This document shows, in pieces, positions 48,012-57,396 of a stretch of 64,000 bases of DNA (position 1 is the first letter of the stretch; each line of letters starts with the position of its first letter). Below the pieces are notes generated by a model that worked only from the letters and a program-made list of their open reading frames with translations, had not been told where the DNA came from and made no database searches. The stretch comes from Rhizobacter sp. Root404. Its GTDB lineage: Bacteria; Pseudomonadota; Gammaproteobacteria; Burkholderiales; Burkholderiaceae_C. Location of the stretch: the NCBI RefSeq assembly GCF_001425865.1, contig NZ_LMDS01000001.1, forward strand, positions 632,507 to 696,506, in the 5' to 3' direction. The position numbers and the translations under genes are program-made.

Positions 48012-49439
48012 TCAAGCCGCGATCACCGCGCGCAGGTGCTGGACGCTGTTGCCGATCGCCGCGCTCTCGTGCATGCCCTGCTGCAGCAGCGCGACCATCG
48101 GCTGGTGCAGGCGCACCGCGGTGTCGAGTTCGGCGTCGTGCCCCGGCGCGTAGGCGCCGAGCTGGATCAGGTCGCGGGCCTTGTTGTGGCGTGCATGCAG
48201 CTGGCGGAAGCGCCGTGCGGCTTCGACGTGCTCGCTGCTGGCGACGCTGGTCATCACCCGCGAGACCGATTTCTCGATGTCGATCGCCGGGTAGTGGCCG
48301 GCCTCGGCCAGCTCGCGCGACAGCACGATGTGGCCGTCCAGGATGCCGCGTGCCGCATCGGCGATCGGGTCCTGCTGGTCGTCGCCTTCGCTGAGCACGG
48401 TGTAGAACGCGGTGATCGAGCCGCCGCCCTTCAGGCCGTTGCCGCTGCGCTCGACGAGCTGCGGCAGCTTCGCGAAGCAGCTCGGCGGGTAGCCCTTGGT
48501 CGCGGGCGGCTCGCCGATCGCCAGGGCGATCTCGCGCTGCGCCATCGCATAGCGGGTGAGCGAATCCATCAGCAACAGCACGTTCTGGCCGCGGTCGCGG
48601 AAGTGTTCGGCGATCACGGTGGCGTAGTTGGCGCCTTGCATCCGCACCAGCGGCGGCGCGTCGGCCGGGGCGGCCACGACGACCGAGCGGCGCATGCCTT
48701 CCTCGCCGAGGATGTCCTCGATGAATTCCTTCACTTCGCGGCCGCGCTCGCCGATCAGCCCGACGACGATCACGTCGGCCGCGGTGTAGCGCGCCATCAT
48801 GCCGAGCAGCACCGACTTGCCCACGCCGGTGCCGGCGAACAGGCCGATGCGCTGGCCGCGGCCGACGGTGAGCATCGCGTTGATCGCGCGCACGCCAGTG
48901 TCGAGCGGGATGCGCACCGGGTCGCGGTCCATCGCGTTGATCGGGCGGCGCGTCAGCGGCTCCTTGTGCACATGGTCGATCGGGCCCTTGCGGTCCATCG
49001 GGTGGCCGTGCGAGTCGACGACCCGGCCAAGCAGGCCGTCGCCGACCGGCAGGTGCAGCGTGCGGTCCTCGTTGCGGCGCCACGGGTGGCGCGCGGCGCC
49101 GAGCTTCATCGGCACGACCGGCGAGGGCCGCGGCACGACGCGCGCGCCGCTGGCCAGGCCGGTCACGTCGCCGGTGGGCATCAGGTAGGCGCGGTCGCCC
49201 GAGAAGCCGACGACCTCGGCGATCACCGGCGACTGGCCTTCCATGCGCACTTCGCAGACCGAGCCGACCGGCACGCGAATGCCGGCGGCCTCGAGCACCA
49301 GCCCGGTCACGCGGACCAGCAGGCCCTGCGTCTCGAGCCGCACCTTGTCGGCCGAGAAGCTGCGCATGTCGGCGAGGTAGCGTTGCCACTTGTCGGCGGC
49401 GGCGGGCGGCACGGCGCCCGCTTGCGGCATGGGGGTCAT
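48012..49439 (-). CDS. fliI: flagellum-specific ATPase FliI
   Basis: The 475-aa ATPase resembles F1 beta subunits. It has Walker A AGTGVGKS (202-209), [14 protein letters not shown], and Walker [18 protein letters not shown]. It energises unloading of export substrates at the base of the flagellum. The last codon of fliH overlaps its start (ATGA). Length is slightly longer than the enteric protein (457 aa), through the N-terminus. Confidence 0.96.
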   Translation of the reverse strand: MTPMPQAGAVPPAAADKWQRYLADMRSFSADKVRLETQGLLVRVTGLVLEAAGIRVPVGSVCEVRMEGQSPVIAEVVGFSGDRAYLMPTGDVTGLASGARVVPRPSPVVPMKLGAARHPWRRNEDRTLHLPVGDGLLGRVVDSHGHPMDRKGPIDHVHKEPLTRRPINAMDRDPVRIPLDTGVRAINAMLTVGRGQRIGLFAGTGVGKSVLLGMMARYTAADVIVVGLIGERGREVKEFIEDILGEEGMRRSVVVAAPADAPPLVRMQGANYATVIAEHFRDRGQNVLLLMDSLTRYAMAQREIALAIGEPPATKGYPPSCFAKLPQLVERSGNGLKGGGSITAFYTVLSEGDDQQDPIADAARGILDGHIVLSRELAEAGHYPAIDIEKSVSRVMTSVASSEHVEAARRFRQLHARHNKARDLIQLGAYAPGHDAELDTAVRLHQPMVALLQQGMHESAAIGNSVQHLRAVIAA

Positions 49440-50197
49440 GCGTCGGTGTCCGGTTCGACCGGCTCGGTCGCGTCCCAGCCTTCGTCGCAGCCCAGCGACG
49501 CGGCAGCTCGGCGCCAGCGGGTCTCGAGCGTCGCGTCGATCACGCCGATGTCGGATTCGACCAGCACGCCGCCGCGCGCCATCGTCGCGTCGGACAGCAG
49601 CCGCGCGCCGCGGGCGGCCAGCACGTCGGCCGCGCCCTGCGCGACGAACGGGTGGTCGTCGGGGTGGACGCGCAGCGTGATGTGCTTCGCGCTGAGCAGC
49701 AGCGTGTCGATGGCTTCCTGCGCCACCGCGGCGACCAGCGCCGGGTTCGATGCGAGCTCGCTGCGCACGATCTGGCGCGCCAGGTGCGTCGCGGAGATCG
49801 CCAGCGTGCGGGCCATGTCCTGCTGCAGCCCGCCGAGCTCGTTGCCGAGCGATTGCAGCAGTGCGCCGATCTGCGCGGTGGTCTGCGCGGCGTAGCTCTG
49901 CTTGAAGCCGTCGAGTGCGACGAGACCGTCGCGGTAGCCGTCCTGGTAGCCGGCCTGGCGCGCGGCGCGCAGCTGCGCGGCGAGCTGCGCCGCCACGTCG
50001 GGTTTCGGGGCTTCGTCGGGTGCGCGCTGCACGTTGGCCTGCGGCGGCGGGCCGCCGGCCAGATCGCCCGGCTGCCAGGCCTTGACGTCGTTCAGCTCCT
50101 CGCGCGGGATGAAGCGGGCGTAGGCGCGGGCCGCGTCGTTCCGCGACGGGATGTTCTTGGCGCCGCGGAACGGGTCGCGCGGTTCAGAGGAAGTCAT
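49436..50197 (-). CDS. fliH: flagellar assembly protein FliH
   Basis: The 253-aa protein has a Pro-rich N-terminus with [18 protein letters not shown], a [13 protein letters not shown] helix of the GxxxG type that dimerises FliH, and a C-terminal V-ATPase-E-like domain ([17 protein letters not shown] [11 protein letters not shown]). It regulates FliI. The start overlaps the end of fliG by 14 nt; the stop overlaps fliI by 4 nt. Confidence 0.93.
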   Translation of the reverse strand: MTSSEPRDPFRGAKNIPSRNDAARAYARFIPREELNDVKAWQPGDLAGGPPPQANVQRAPDEAPKPDVAAQLAAQLRAARQAGYQDGYRDGLVALDGFKQSYAAQTTAQIGALLQSLGNELGGLQQDMARTLAISATHLARQIVRSELASNPALVAAVAQEAIDTLLLSAKHITLRVHPDDHPFVAQGAADVLAARGARLLSDATMARGGVLVESDIGVIDATLETRWRRAAASLGCDEGWDATEPVEPDTDA

Positions 50198-51182
50198 CGT
50201 CGCCTCCGCCGCTCAGCACGATCTGGCCTTCGTCGGCCAGGCGGCGCACGACCTTCAGCATTTCCTTCTGCTCGGCCTCGACCTCCGAGACCCGGACCGG
50301 GCCGCGCGATTCGAGGTCCTCGCGCAGCGTCTCGGCGGCGCGCGTGGACATGTTCTTGAACACCTTCTCGCGCATCTCCGGCGTCGCGCCCTTCAGCGCA
50401 ATCACCAGCGATTCGCTCTGCACTTCCTTCAGCAGCGCCTGGATGCCCTTGTCGTCGATCTTCTCGAGATCGTCGAACGTGAACATGTTGTCCATGATCT
50501 TCTGCGCGAGATCGTTGTCGGCTTCGCGGATGTAGTCGAGCACCGCGGTCTCGACGCTCGTGCCCATCAGGTTGATCATCTCGGCTGCGGCCTTGACGCC
50601 GCCCAGCGTGGTCTTGCGGGTGCGCTCGCCGCCGGCGAGCACGCGGCCCATCACCTCGTTCAGGTCCTTCAGCGCCGAGGGCTGGATGCCGTCGAGCGTG
50701 GCGACCCGAACCAGAACTTCATTGCGCTGGCGCTCGGAAAAGGTTTTCAGCACATCCGCCGCGTGGTCGAAATCCAGGTGCACGAGGATCGCCGCGACGA
50801 TCTGCGGATGCTCGATGCGCAGCAGCTCGCCGACCGAGGTCGGGTCCATCCACTTCAGGCTCTCGATGCCCGCCGTGTCGCCGCCGCCCTGCATGATCCG
50901 GTCGATCAGCAGGTTGGCCTTGTCGTCGCCCAGCGCCTTGCGCAGCACCGACTTGACGTACTCGTCGGTGTCGCTGACCAGCATGCTTTGATCGGCCGCC
51001 GAGTTGTTGAACATCTCCAGCACGCCGTCGACGCGCTCGCGCGAGATCGACTTCATCTTCTGGATCGTCTCGCCCAGGCCCTGCACTTCCTTCGGCGTCA
51101 GGTGCTTGAAGACGCCGGCGGCTTCTTCCTCGCCCAGCGACATCAGCAGGATCGCTGCGTTTTCCAGACCCGTGTCGTCCAC
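50184..51182 (-). CDS. fliG: flagellar motor switch protein FliG
   Basis: The 332-aa C-ring protein has three armadillo-like domains: N-terminal (ENAAILLMSLGEEEAAGVFKHL), the middle EHPQIVAAILVHLDFDHAADVL (FliM binding) and the C-terminal torque helix with charged residues (MFTFDDLEKIDDKGIQALL). GTG 51182 is the start: AAGGAG lies upstream and the resulting length equals the family norm. Frames upstream of it lie in the fliF-fliG gap or fliF. Confidence 0.95.
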   Translation of the reverse strand: MDDTGLENAAILLMSLGEEEAAGVFKHLTPKEVQGLGETIQKMKSISRERVDGVLEMFNNSAADQSMLVSDTDEYVKSVLRKALGDDKANLLIDRIMQGGGDTAGIESLKWMDPTSVGELLRIEHPQIVAAILVHLDFDHAADVLKTFSERQRNEVLVRVATLDGIQPSALKDLNEVMGRVLAGGERTRKTTLGGVKAAAEMINLMGTSVETAVLDYIREADNDLAQKIMDNMFTFDDLEKIDDKGIQALLKEVQSESLVIALKGATPEMREKVFKNMSTRAAETLREDLESRGPVRVSEVEAEQKEMLKVVRRLADEGQIVLSGGGDDDFL

Positions 51183-51214
51183 CGTACTGCTCCTTGTGTT
51201 CTTGTTCGATGCCG

Positions 51215-52888
51215 TCAGCTCTTGGCCGCGACGGTCTCGCCGCTGACCCAGCCGCGCACGATGCCCGCCACCGCGGCCGGGTTGTCCTTGGCGAGCGCCT
51301 TCGCGTTCGCGAGGTGCTCCACGCTCTTCGGGGCCGGCAGGGCCGGCAGGTCCTGCGCGTCGTCGACGACCGCGCTCAGCTTGGCACCCGGTGCGGGCGC
51401 GGGCGGCGGCGCAAGCGCGGCCTTCAGGGCCGGGCGCACCAGGCCGAAGAACACCAGCAGCGCGACCAGCGCCAGGCCCGCGGGCACCGCCAGGCTGCGC
51501 AGCGTGTCGATCACGTCCGGGTTCTTCCACAGCGGCACGTCGACCGTGTTGACCGGCTCGACCTTGAACGGCGCGTTGATCACCTTGACCGAATCGCCGC
51601 GCTCCTGCTTGAAGCCGATGCTCTCGCGCACCAGGGCGGTCAGCTTGTCGATCTCCTCGGTCGACAGCGGCACCTGGGTGGTCTTGCCCTTGGCGTCGGT
51701 GACCGAGCGGTTGTTGACGACGACCGCGGCGTTCAGGCGCTTGACGTTGCCGCTGGCGTTGCGCGTGACGCGCACGGTCTTGTCGACTTCGTAGTTGGTG
51801 GTCGCATCACGCCGGCCGCTGGCACCGGCGCCGGCGGTGCCGCCCTGCGCGGTCTGCAGCGGCTGCGAGGCGCCGGTCAGCGGCGCGGTGGCGGCCACCG
51901 GCGGCTGGTTGGAGGCCGCACCCGGCACGCCGCTGGGCTGCGCGCCGGCGCCGCCGGGCTGCTCGGAGACCTGCTGGCTGCGGATCGAGACCTTGGCCTC
52001 GGCGCCCTGGTTGGGCTTGAATTCTTCCGAGGTCGCCTCGGTCTGCGAGAAGTCGATGTCGGCGGCAACCGTGGCGCGCAGGTTGTCGCGGCCGACGATC
52101 GGCTCCAGCAGTTCGAGGATGCGCTTCGAGTAGCCGCTCTCGATCTGGTTCACGTACTGCAGCTGCTGCGCGTCGAGCCCGGCCGAGGGCTGACCGTCGC
52201 CGCCGCTGGTCAGCAGCGCGCCGGTCTGGTCGAGCACGCTGACCGACTTCGGGTCGAGCTCGGGCACGCTGCTCGAGACCAGGTGGACGATGCCGGCGAC
52301 CTGCGCACGGTCGAGCGAGCGGCCGGGGTGCAGCGTCAGCAGCACCGACGCGCTGGGCTTCTGCTGCTCGCGGAAGAAGCCGTTCTGGTTCGGCAGCGCC
52401 AGGTGGACGCGGGCGTTTTGGACCGCGGCCATCGAGGTGATCGAGCGGGTCAGTTCGCCTTCGAGACCGCGCTGCGCGGTCAGGCGCTCCTGGAACTGGG
52501 TCTGGCCGAAGCGGGCGCTGTCCATCAGCTCGTAGCCCGAGACCGAGCCCTTCGGCAGCCCCGCGGTCGCGAGCTTCAGGCGCAGGTCGTGCACCTGCAG
52601 CGCCGGCACCAGGATCGCCGCGCCGCCTTCGCTCATGCGGTAGGGCACGTTCATCTGCGAGAGCTGGGCGATGACCGCGCCGCCGTCCTTGTCGGACAGG
52701 TTCGCGTACAGCACCTTGAAGTCGCCCTTGCTGCTCCACATCGTCATCGCCAGCACCACCCCGGCCAGCGCCGCCACGCCCAGTGCCATGCTGAGCTTGC
52801 TGCGCATCGGCAGCGCGGCCATGCGGCCGGCGAAGCTCGCCGGTTCGACGAGCGGGAGAGCGGGGTTGATGGCGACTGCGTCGTTCAT
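51215..52888 (-). CDS. fliF: flagellar MS-ring protein FliF
   Basis: The 557-aa protein has two membrane helices (about 32-50 and 450-470) flanking a periplasmic region with ring-building motifs (DFKVLYANLSDKDGGAVIAQL; ARVHLALPNQNGFFREQQKPSASVLL; YSKRILELLEPIVGRDNLRA). A Gly/Ala-rich linker (about 305-355) follows. The cytoplasmic C-terminus binds FliG. It is the first gene of the fliFGHIJK set and diverges from fliE over 171 bp. Confidence 0.95.
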   Translation of the reverse strand: MNDAVAINPALPLVEPASFAGRMAALPMRSKLSMALGVAALAGVVLAMTMWSSKGDFKVLYANLSDKDGGAVIAQLSQMNVPYRMSEGGAAILVPALQVHDLRLKLATAGLPKGSVSGYELMDSARFGQTQFQERLTAQRGLEGELTRSITSMAAVQNARVHLALPNQNGFFREQQKPSASVLLTLHPGRSLDRAQVAGIVHLVSSSVPELDPKSVSVLDQTGALLTSGGDGQPSAGLDAQQLQYVNQIESGYSKRILELLEPIVGRDNLRATVAADIDFSQTEATSEEFKPNQGAEAKVSIRSQQVSEQPGGAGAQPSGVPGAASNQPPVAATAPLTGASQPLQTAQGGTAGAGASGRRDATTNYEVDKTVRVTRNASGNVKRLNAAVVVNNRSVTDAKGKTTQVPLSTEEIDKLTALVRESIGFKQERGDSVKVINAPFKVEPVNTVDVPLWKNPDVIDTLRSLAVPAGLALVALLVFFGLVRPALKAALAPPPAPAPGAKLSAVVDDAQDLPALPAPKSVEHLANAKALAKDNPAAVAGIVRGWVSGETVAAKS

Positions 52889-53059
52889 GGGTCGTCAGGT
52901 TCCGTTCCGGGGCGGAGTTGTCCCGGTTGAAAGCGATTGTTCGGGAACTTGACCCCGACGAAAGGGGCGAACAGCCGGACAAAGCCGCCTCAGTTCCCGA
53001 CTTGGCGCCGGCCCGGGCTGCCTACGATGGCGACATCCCCAATCACGGGAGCACGCCTC

Positions 53060-53383
53060 ATGAACGTCACCCTCAAACCCTTCGATTTCGCCCAGGCCGT
53101 CGCCCGCGCCGGCCTGGCCACGAACGGCCAGCCGCTCCACAAGAGCGGCCCCGTCGAGGGCGCCGGCTTCCAGCACGCGCTGAGCCAGGCGCTGGGCGCG
53201 GTGAGCAAGTCGCAGACCGATGCGACCGCGATGCAGCGCGAGGTGCAACTCGACAACCCGACCGTCAGCATCGAGCAGACCATGGTCGCGATGCAGAAGG
53301 CCCAGATCGGCTTCCAGGCGACGCTGCAGGTGCGCAACAAGATGGTCCAGGCCTATTCCGACATCATGTCGATGCAGGTCTGA
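53060..53383 (+). CDS. fliE: flagellar hook-basal body protein FliE
   Basis: The 107-aa protein ends in the conserved VSIEQTMVAMQKAQIGFQATLQVRNKMVQAYSDIMSMQV helix pair of FliE, which joins the MS ring to the rod. The start is ATG 53060, with GGGAG eight nt upstream. A longer in-frame start further upstream falls in the divergent promoter region and is rejected. Orientation opposite to fliF is the standard arrangement. Confidence 0.94.
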   Translation: MNVTLKPFDFAQAVARAGLATNGQPLHKSGPVEGAGFQHALSQALGAVSKSQTDATAMQREVQLDNPTVSIEQTMVAMQKAQIGFQATLQVRNKMVQAYSDIMSMQV

Positions 53384-53415
53384 TCCATCGAACGCGGCGC
53401 GGCTAAGCTGCGGCC

Positions 53416-53841
53416 ATGAGCAACGACCCGACCGACCTGATCCGGCGCCTGAGCCTGGCCCCGCACCCCGAAGGCGGCTGGTACCGCGAGACCTGGCGCG
53501 CGCCCGCCGGTCCGGACGGCCGCGCGGCCGGCACCTCGATCCTCTTCCTGCTCGAACACGGGCAGCGCTCGCACTGGCACCGGGTCGATGCCGCGGAATT
53601 GTGGATCTACCAGGCCGGCACCCCGCCGACGCTGCGCGTCGCGGACGAATCGGGCACGCGGGCGATCGTGATCGGGGTGGACGCCGCGGCCGGTCAGCAG
53701 CCGCAGCACGTCGTGCCGCCCGGCCATTGGCAGGCGGCCGAAGCCGGGGAGGGCTGGTGCCTGGTGGCGTGCGTGGTGGTGCCCGGCTTCGAGTTCGCCG
53801 GCTTCGAGCTGGCGCCGCCTGGTTGGGCACCGCCGGGCTGA
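53416..53841 (+). CDS. DUF985 cupin-fold protein
   Basis: The 141-aa protein shows the DUF985 pattern: LAPHPEGGWYRETWR, then SILFLLEHGQRSHWHRVDAAELWIYQAG, then a final GFEFAGFELA strand. The cupin barrel has His residues in the SHWHR metal-like position. Members are of unknown biochemical role. It follows fliE by 32 nt on the same strand and converges with the 83-aa gene (stops 10 nt apart). No clear relation to flagella is known. Confidence 0.85.
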   Translation: MSNDPTDLIRRLSLAPHPEGGWYRETWRAPAGPDGRAAGTSILFLLEHGQRSHWHRVDAAELWIYQAGTPPTLRVADESGTRAIVIGVDAAAGQQPQHVVPPGHWQAAEAGEGWCLVACVVVPGFEFAGFELAPPGWAPPG

Positions 53842-53851
53842 CGCGCGCGGT

Positions 53852-54103
53852 TCAGACCTGCTGGTCGACGTGGTCGCCGAGCAGCGGCGCCGGCGAGAAC
53901 GCCGGGCGCTGGCCCGAAGCCGACTCGAGCTGGTGCGACAGCCGGCTCAGCCACGGAAAACGTGGCGGCAGCGGCTGCTGGGTGATTTCGTCGATCTCGA
54001 CCGGGAGCGCCTGCGGCGGGCGCGCCGCGGCGCTGGTCGTGGACGGCGTGTCCGCGCTCGTGACCGAGACGCGGCCGACGCCCGTGATGCTGGGAATGGC
54101 CAT
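53852..54103 (-). CDS. small unknown protein of the FliA regulon
   Basis: The 83-aa product has a Ser/Thr/Ala/Pro-rich first half (MAIPSITGVGRVSVTSADTP), an EIDEITQQPLPPRFPWLSRL centre and a hydrophilic tail ending HVDQQV. It has no signal peptide, membrane helix or cysteine. AAGGAG lies six nt before the ATG and a convincing sigma-28 promoter precedes it (54145-54172), so it is expressed, most likely as a late flagellar gene. It does not match the FlgM or FlaG patterns I know. It is bounded by ycgR-fliTS on one side and the convergent cupin gene on the other. Function unknown. Confidence 0.75.
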   Translation of the reverse strand: MAIPSITGVGRVSVTSADTPSTTSAAARPPQALPVEIDEITQQPLPPRFPWLSRLSHQLESASGQRPAFSPAPLLGDHVDQQV

Positions 54104-54144
54104 GATGCGCTCCTTGCCCCCTTGCCGGAGAGGCTGTTCCGCTG

Positions 54145-54172
54145 CTATCGGCAGCGGACGCGGGAACCTTGA
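54145..54172 (-). promoter_or_regulatory. sigma-28 (FliA) promoter of the 83-aa gene
   Basis: On the minus strand TCAA(G) (54172-54169) and GCCGATAG (54152-54145) are 16 bp apart. The pattern is the same as in the fliD and motA promoters. The start site would be about 35 nt before the ATG at 54103. Confidence 0.8.
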
Positions 54173-54240
54173 GGCCCGATTGCTCGAACTTGCGTCGAAA
54201 TGTTGTGCTTTTCTCGCGATCGCCCGTTTCGGCGGCGTTC

Positions 54241-55002
54241 TCAGCCCAGCGACAGCAGCTTGCCGCGCTTCTGGGTCTGGTCGATGAAGCGCTGCAGCGC
54301 ACGCTGCGCGGCCGGGTCGACCCGCACGAATTCACACCCCAGCCGCACGCCGTTGGCATCGGTGTTCAGCGAGGTGACGTGCTGCAGGCGCAGGTCCACG
54401 TGGAAACGGGTGTCGGCGTCGAGCTCGATCTCGACCTGGTTGATCAGCCCGCCGACCTGCATCGGCGGCACGTCCTCGGGCAGCAGCAGCGCGCAGCCGC
54501 CGATGCTGACGTCGAGCACGCGCAGCGCGAGCTGCATCTCGGCAATGTCGGTGTGGCGCACGCGCGCGACCGGTTGCCCGCGCAGCAGCGGGCGCACGCG
54601 GTAGGCGCTGCGACGCTGGAAGCGAAAGACTTCGCGCGGGTAGCCGGCGCTGAGCACGCAGGCGCGCGCGCCGCGGACCAGCATCAGGCGGCTGAGGTCG
54701 AACTGGACCTTGACGCTGTCCAGGTAGCCGACCGCGACGACCTCGTCGCTCTCGAGCAGCGCGTTCAATGCCGGATCGGCGGCATCGACGCTGAAGCCGA
54801 TCGAGCCGCGTCCGGCGTCGGTCGTCCACACCGTCGCCGCCACGCTGACGCCTTCACCGGCGTGCAGGTTGAGCTCGGCGTTGCCGTCGTACAGGCGGCG
54901 CAGCAGCGTGGCGATCTCGCCGGGCGCGGTGACGCGGAACTCGTCCAGCCCACCAGGCGCAGCGCCCAGCGCGTCGAGCGGCATCGGCAACGTTTCGAAC
55001 AC
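54241..55002 (-). CDS. ycgR: c-di-GMP flagellar brake protein YcgR (PilZ domain)
   Basis: The 253-aa protein has an N-terminal YcgR domain (residues 20-120) and a C-terminal PilZ domain. The c-di-GMP-binding residues are present: RRSAYR (R131 to R135) and DVSIGG (D164, S166, G169). When loaded with c-di-GMP, YcgR slows or biases the motor through FliG/MotA contacts. It follows fliT by 13 nt, so it belongs to a fliS-fliT-ycgR unit driven by the FliA promoter at 55819-55845. The membrane GGDEF protein at 30078 could supply the ligand. Confidence 0.93.
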   Translation of the reverse strand: MFETLPMPLDALGAAPGGLDEFRVTAPGEIATLLRRLYDGNAELNLHAGEGVSVAATVWTTDAGRGSIGFSVDAADPALNALLESDEVVAVGYLDSVKVQFDLSRLMLVRGARACVLSAGYPREVFRFQRRSAYRVRPLLRGQPVARVRHTDIAEMQLALRVLDVSIGGCALLLPEDVPPMQVGGLINQVEIELDADTRFHVDLRLQHVTSLNTDANGVRLGCEFVRVDPAAQRALQRFIDQTQKRGKLLSLG

Positions 55003-55015
55003 GGCCGTGCGCTCC

Positions 55016-55363
55016 TCAGTGGAAGGTGGGGGTGCGGCCGGCGAGCAGCTCGTTCAGGTCGTCGAGCCACGGCTCGGCGAGCTGGCGCACCTCGGCGTCG
55101 TTGACGAGGATGCGCTGCATGATGCGCGACTTGAACTGCGCCTCTTCCTGCCCCAGCGGTTTCTCGCCGGCGGCGGTCTGCTTGAGCTGCGAGATCAGCA
55201 GCGCGCAGGCGCCTTCGAGCTTGAGCACCTCGTCCCAGTTGCCGACGCGGGCGGCGGCCAGCATGTCCTGGCTCGCCTTTTCGATGGCCTGGTAGTAGTT
55301 CAAGAGGGCGTTCTTCATGGTCGCGTCCCGGGTGACTGAAGCGGAAGGGGAAGTCGTGTTCAT
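55016..55363 (-). CDS. fliT: flagellar chaperone FliT
   Basis: The 115-aa helical protein has LLNYYQAIEKASQDMLAAARVGNWDEVLKLEGAC and a tail helix, the pattern of FliT, the FliD chaperone that also blocks FlhDC in enterics. ATG 55363 overlaps the fliS stop as ATGA; an internal ATG (55318) starting MKNALLNYY is the alternative and would give a 100-aa protein closer to the family length. Confidence 0.85.
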   Translation of the reverse strand: MNTTSPSASVTRDATMKNALLNYYQAIEKASQDMLAAARVGNWDEVLKLEGACALLISQLKQTAAGEKPLGQEEAQFKSRIMQRILVNDAEVRQLAEPWLDDLNELLAGRTPTFH

Positions 55364-55776
55364 GCCGAGCCGACCTGTCCGCCGATCGCGGTCCAGGCCG
55401 AGTAAATCGGGCGCATCAGGCGCTGGCACTCGTCGACCGCCGCCTCGTCGTTCTGCAGGTTGGCATGGGTCAGTCGCACCGTGACGTACGCGTACAGGTC
55501 GCGCAGGTCTTTGGCGAGTTCGCCGCCGGCCTGCAGGTCGAGCGGGGCCTTCAGGCCTTCGTCGACGATGCGCGCGGCGCGGGCCAGCGAGCGGCACTTC
55601 TGTTCGACGTTGCCGGCGCGGATGTGGCCGCGGGCCTGCGAGCACGAATCGAAGAACCCTTCGAACAGCATCTCGACCAAGCGGTGCGGCGAGGCGGCGT
55701 CGACGCCGGTGTCGGTCTGCACCTTGTGGTACATCGTGGACATCGATTGCTGATGCGGGCGGCTCTGGGTGAACAT
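55360..55776 (-). CDS. fliS: flagellin export chaperone FliS
   Basis: The 138-aa helical-bundle protein has ASPHRLVEMLFEGFFDSCSQARGHI and the LDLQAGGELAKDLRDLYAYVTVRL motif (with the conserved LYxY), which bind flagellin's C-terminal D0 and prevent its cytoplasmic polymerisation. The start ATG follows GGAG. It is the first gene of the fliS-fliT-ycgR unit behind a FliA promoter. Confidence 0.93.
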   Translation of the reverse strand: MFTQSRPHQQSMSTMYHKVQTDTGVDAASPHRLVEMLFEGFFDSCSQARGHIRAGNVEQKCRSLARAARIVDEGLKAPLDLQAGGELAKDLRDLYAYVTVRLTHANLQNDEAAVDECQRLMRPIYSAWTAIGGQVGSA

Positions 55777-55818
55777 CGGTACTACTCCGGGGCAGGGTGG
55801 TGCGTCTGCGATGGTTCT

Positions 55819-55845
55819 TTATCGGCTGCGAAGCACGTCCCTTTA
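55819..55845 (-). promoter_or_regulatory. sigma-28 (FliA) promoter of fliS
   Basis: On the minus strand TAAA(G) (55845-55842) and GCCGATAA (55826-55819) are 15 bp apart, the exact consensus. The start site is about 35 nt upstream of the fliS ATG. Confidence 0.93.
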
Positions 55846-55900
55846 GAGGTGCGCGGGCCTGCTTTTCATGCGTCTGCGCGGGCCGGGCGCCCAATGCAAA

Positions 55901-55921
55901 CCGCCCGGCGGGACCGGGCGG
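55901..55921 (-). terminator. terminator-like hairpin after fliD
   Basis: An 8-bp GC stem (CCGCCCGG/CCGGGCGG) closes a 5-nt loop 31 nt past the fliD stop; only three T residues follow on the minus strand. It lies upstream of the fliS promoter and so keeps the two units apart. Confidence 0.6.
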
Positions 55922-55952
55922 CATGGCGGGCGATCCGGTGCGTGCGCACCGC

Positions 55953-57371
55953 TCAGGCCGTGCTCTTGTTCCAGTTCGTGATCTGCTGCTGCACGTAGTT
56001 GGAGAGGCCGTTCAGCGTGTTCATCTGGGTGTCGAGCGCTGAATACTGGGCCCGCAGGCGTGCCTCGGTCCGCGTCACGCGGTCCTCGAGCTGGCTCTGC
56101 CGCGTCTGGTTCAGGTCGAGCCGGTGCTGCAGGCCGTCGGTGCGCGATTGCAGCGTTCCGTCGAAGGCCAGCATGCGGTCGGTCAGCTTGCGCATCTGCA
56201 GCACGACGCCGTCGTTGGCCGGCGTCACCGGGTCGCTGTTGGCGAACACCTTGCGCAGCTGGTCGAGGTTGGCCAGGCCGTTGTTCAGCTTGGTGTCGTT
56301 GACGCTGATCGAGCCGTCGGACTTGACGTCGAAGCCGATGTCCGAGAGCCGTCCGAACATCGACGACGCGCCGCTGGTGGTGCCGAGCATATTGCGCAGT
56401 TGCGTGCGCAAGCCCCACGCGGCGCTGTCGCCCTGCAGCGCACCGGCGGTCTTGGTCGCGGCGTCGTACTTGGTCTGCGCGGCCAGCATGGAGTTGACGT
56501 CGTTGTACGCCGTCACGAAGGCGGTGATCTTAGTCTTGATCGCGTCCGCGTCGTTGGCGGCGACGATCTGCACCGGCGCAGTCGTGACCTTGGACAGCGT
56601 CAGCGTGACACCGTCGATCACGCCCGACAGCGTGTTGCTGGCCGAGCGCACCGGCAGGTTGTCGATCGTCGCGATCGCGTCGGCGGCCGGCCGCGCGAGC
56701 GTCATCGCCGAGGTGCCGCCCGGGTCGTAGGCGAGGGCGGACAAGCCGCCGCCGCCGGTGTCGGTCACGCCGATCTGGAAGCCGTTGACTTCGCCGGTGG
56801 CGCTGGAACGCAGCACCAGCCGGGTGCCGGTCGAATCGGTCAGCACCGAGGCGGTGACGCCGGCGTTGGCGTTGTTGATCGCGTCGCGCACCTGCGCGAG
56901 CGTCTTGGCGCCGGGGCCGATCGTGATGTCGACGGCCGTTGCGCCGGCCTTGGCCGCGAAGCCGCCGCCCGCCCAGCTGCCGAGCTGCACGTGCAGCGTG
57001 CCTTCGCCGATCACGGCGTCGGCCGAGGCGTAGCTGCTCGCCGTGGCGACGGACTGGCCCGACGCGAGCGACGTCACCTGCACTTGGTAGCTGCCGGCGC
57101 GGGTGGTGGAATCGGTGGCGACGCCGACCGACGCGGGATCGCTGGACGTGCCGGCGGTCTGCGTCCAGGTGGTGGACTGGCTCAACGCGGCGCTCGCGCT
57201 CTGCAGCGCCGAGAGCTTGGACTGCAGTTGGCCGTAGACCGACAGCTGCGACTGGACGTCGGTGGCCTGCTTCTGCAGCGTCGTGATCGGCTGCCGCTCG
57301 ATGGCCACCAGCTGCGTCACGATGCTGTTCACATCGAGGCCGCTGCCGATGCCGGGCGATGACACTGCCAT
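55953..57371 (-). CDS. fliD: flagellar filament cap protein FliD
   Basis: The 472-aa protein has an N-terminal FliD domain (GIGSGLDVNSIVTQLVAIERQPI) and a C-terminal coiled helical part ending (SNYVQQQITNWNKS). The middle region holds the variable D2/D3 cap domain. It caps the filament and folds incoming flagellin. AGGAG precedes the start codon at a good distance and a FliA promoter lies just upstream. Length is typical. Confidence 0.95.
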   Translation of the reverse strand: MAVSSPGIGSGLDVNSIVTQLVAIERQPITTLQKQATDVQSQLSVYGQLQSKLSALQSASAALSQSTTWTQTAGTSSDPASVGVATDSTTRAGSYQVQVTSLASGQSVATASSYASADAVIGEGTLHVQLGSWAGGGFAAKAGATAVDITIGPGAKTLAQVRDAINNANAGVTASVLTDSTGTRLVLRSSATGEVNGFQIGVTDTGGGGLSALAYDPGGTSAMTLARPAADAIATIDNLPVRSASNTLSGVIDGVTLTLSKVTTAPVQIVAANDADAIKTKITAFVTAYNDVNSMLAAQTKYDAATKTAGALQGDSAAWGLRTQLRNMLGTTSGASSMFGRLSDIGFDVKSDGSISVNDTKLNNGLANLDQLRKVFANSDPVTPANDGVVLQMRKLTDRMLAFDGTLQSRTDGLQHRLDLNQTRQSQLEDRVTRTEARLRAQYSALDTQMNTLNGLSNYVQQQITNWNKSTA

Positions 57372-57396
57372 GGGATTCTCCTGTTACGTCTCCCCA

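Noticed and set aside
52889..53059. Possible sigma-70 boxes (TTGGCG ... TACGAT) before fliE
   Set aside because: Spacing of 15 bp is too short and the boxes are poor; FlhDC-dependent control is more likely but no site could be fixed by eye.
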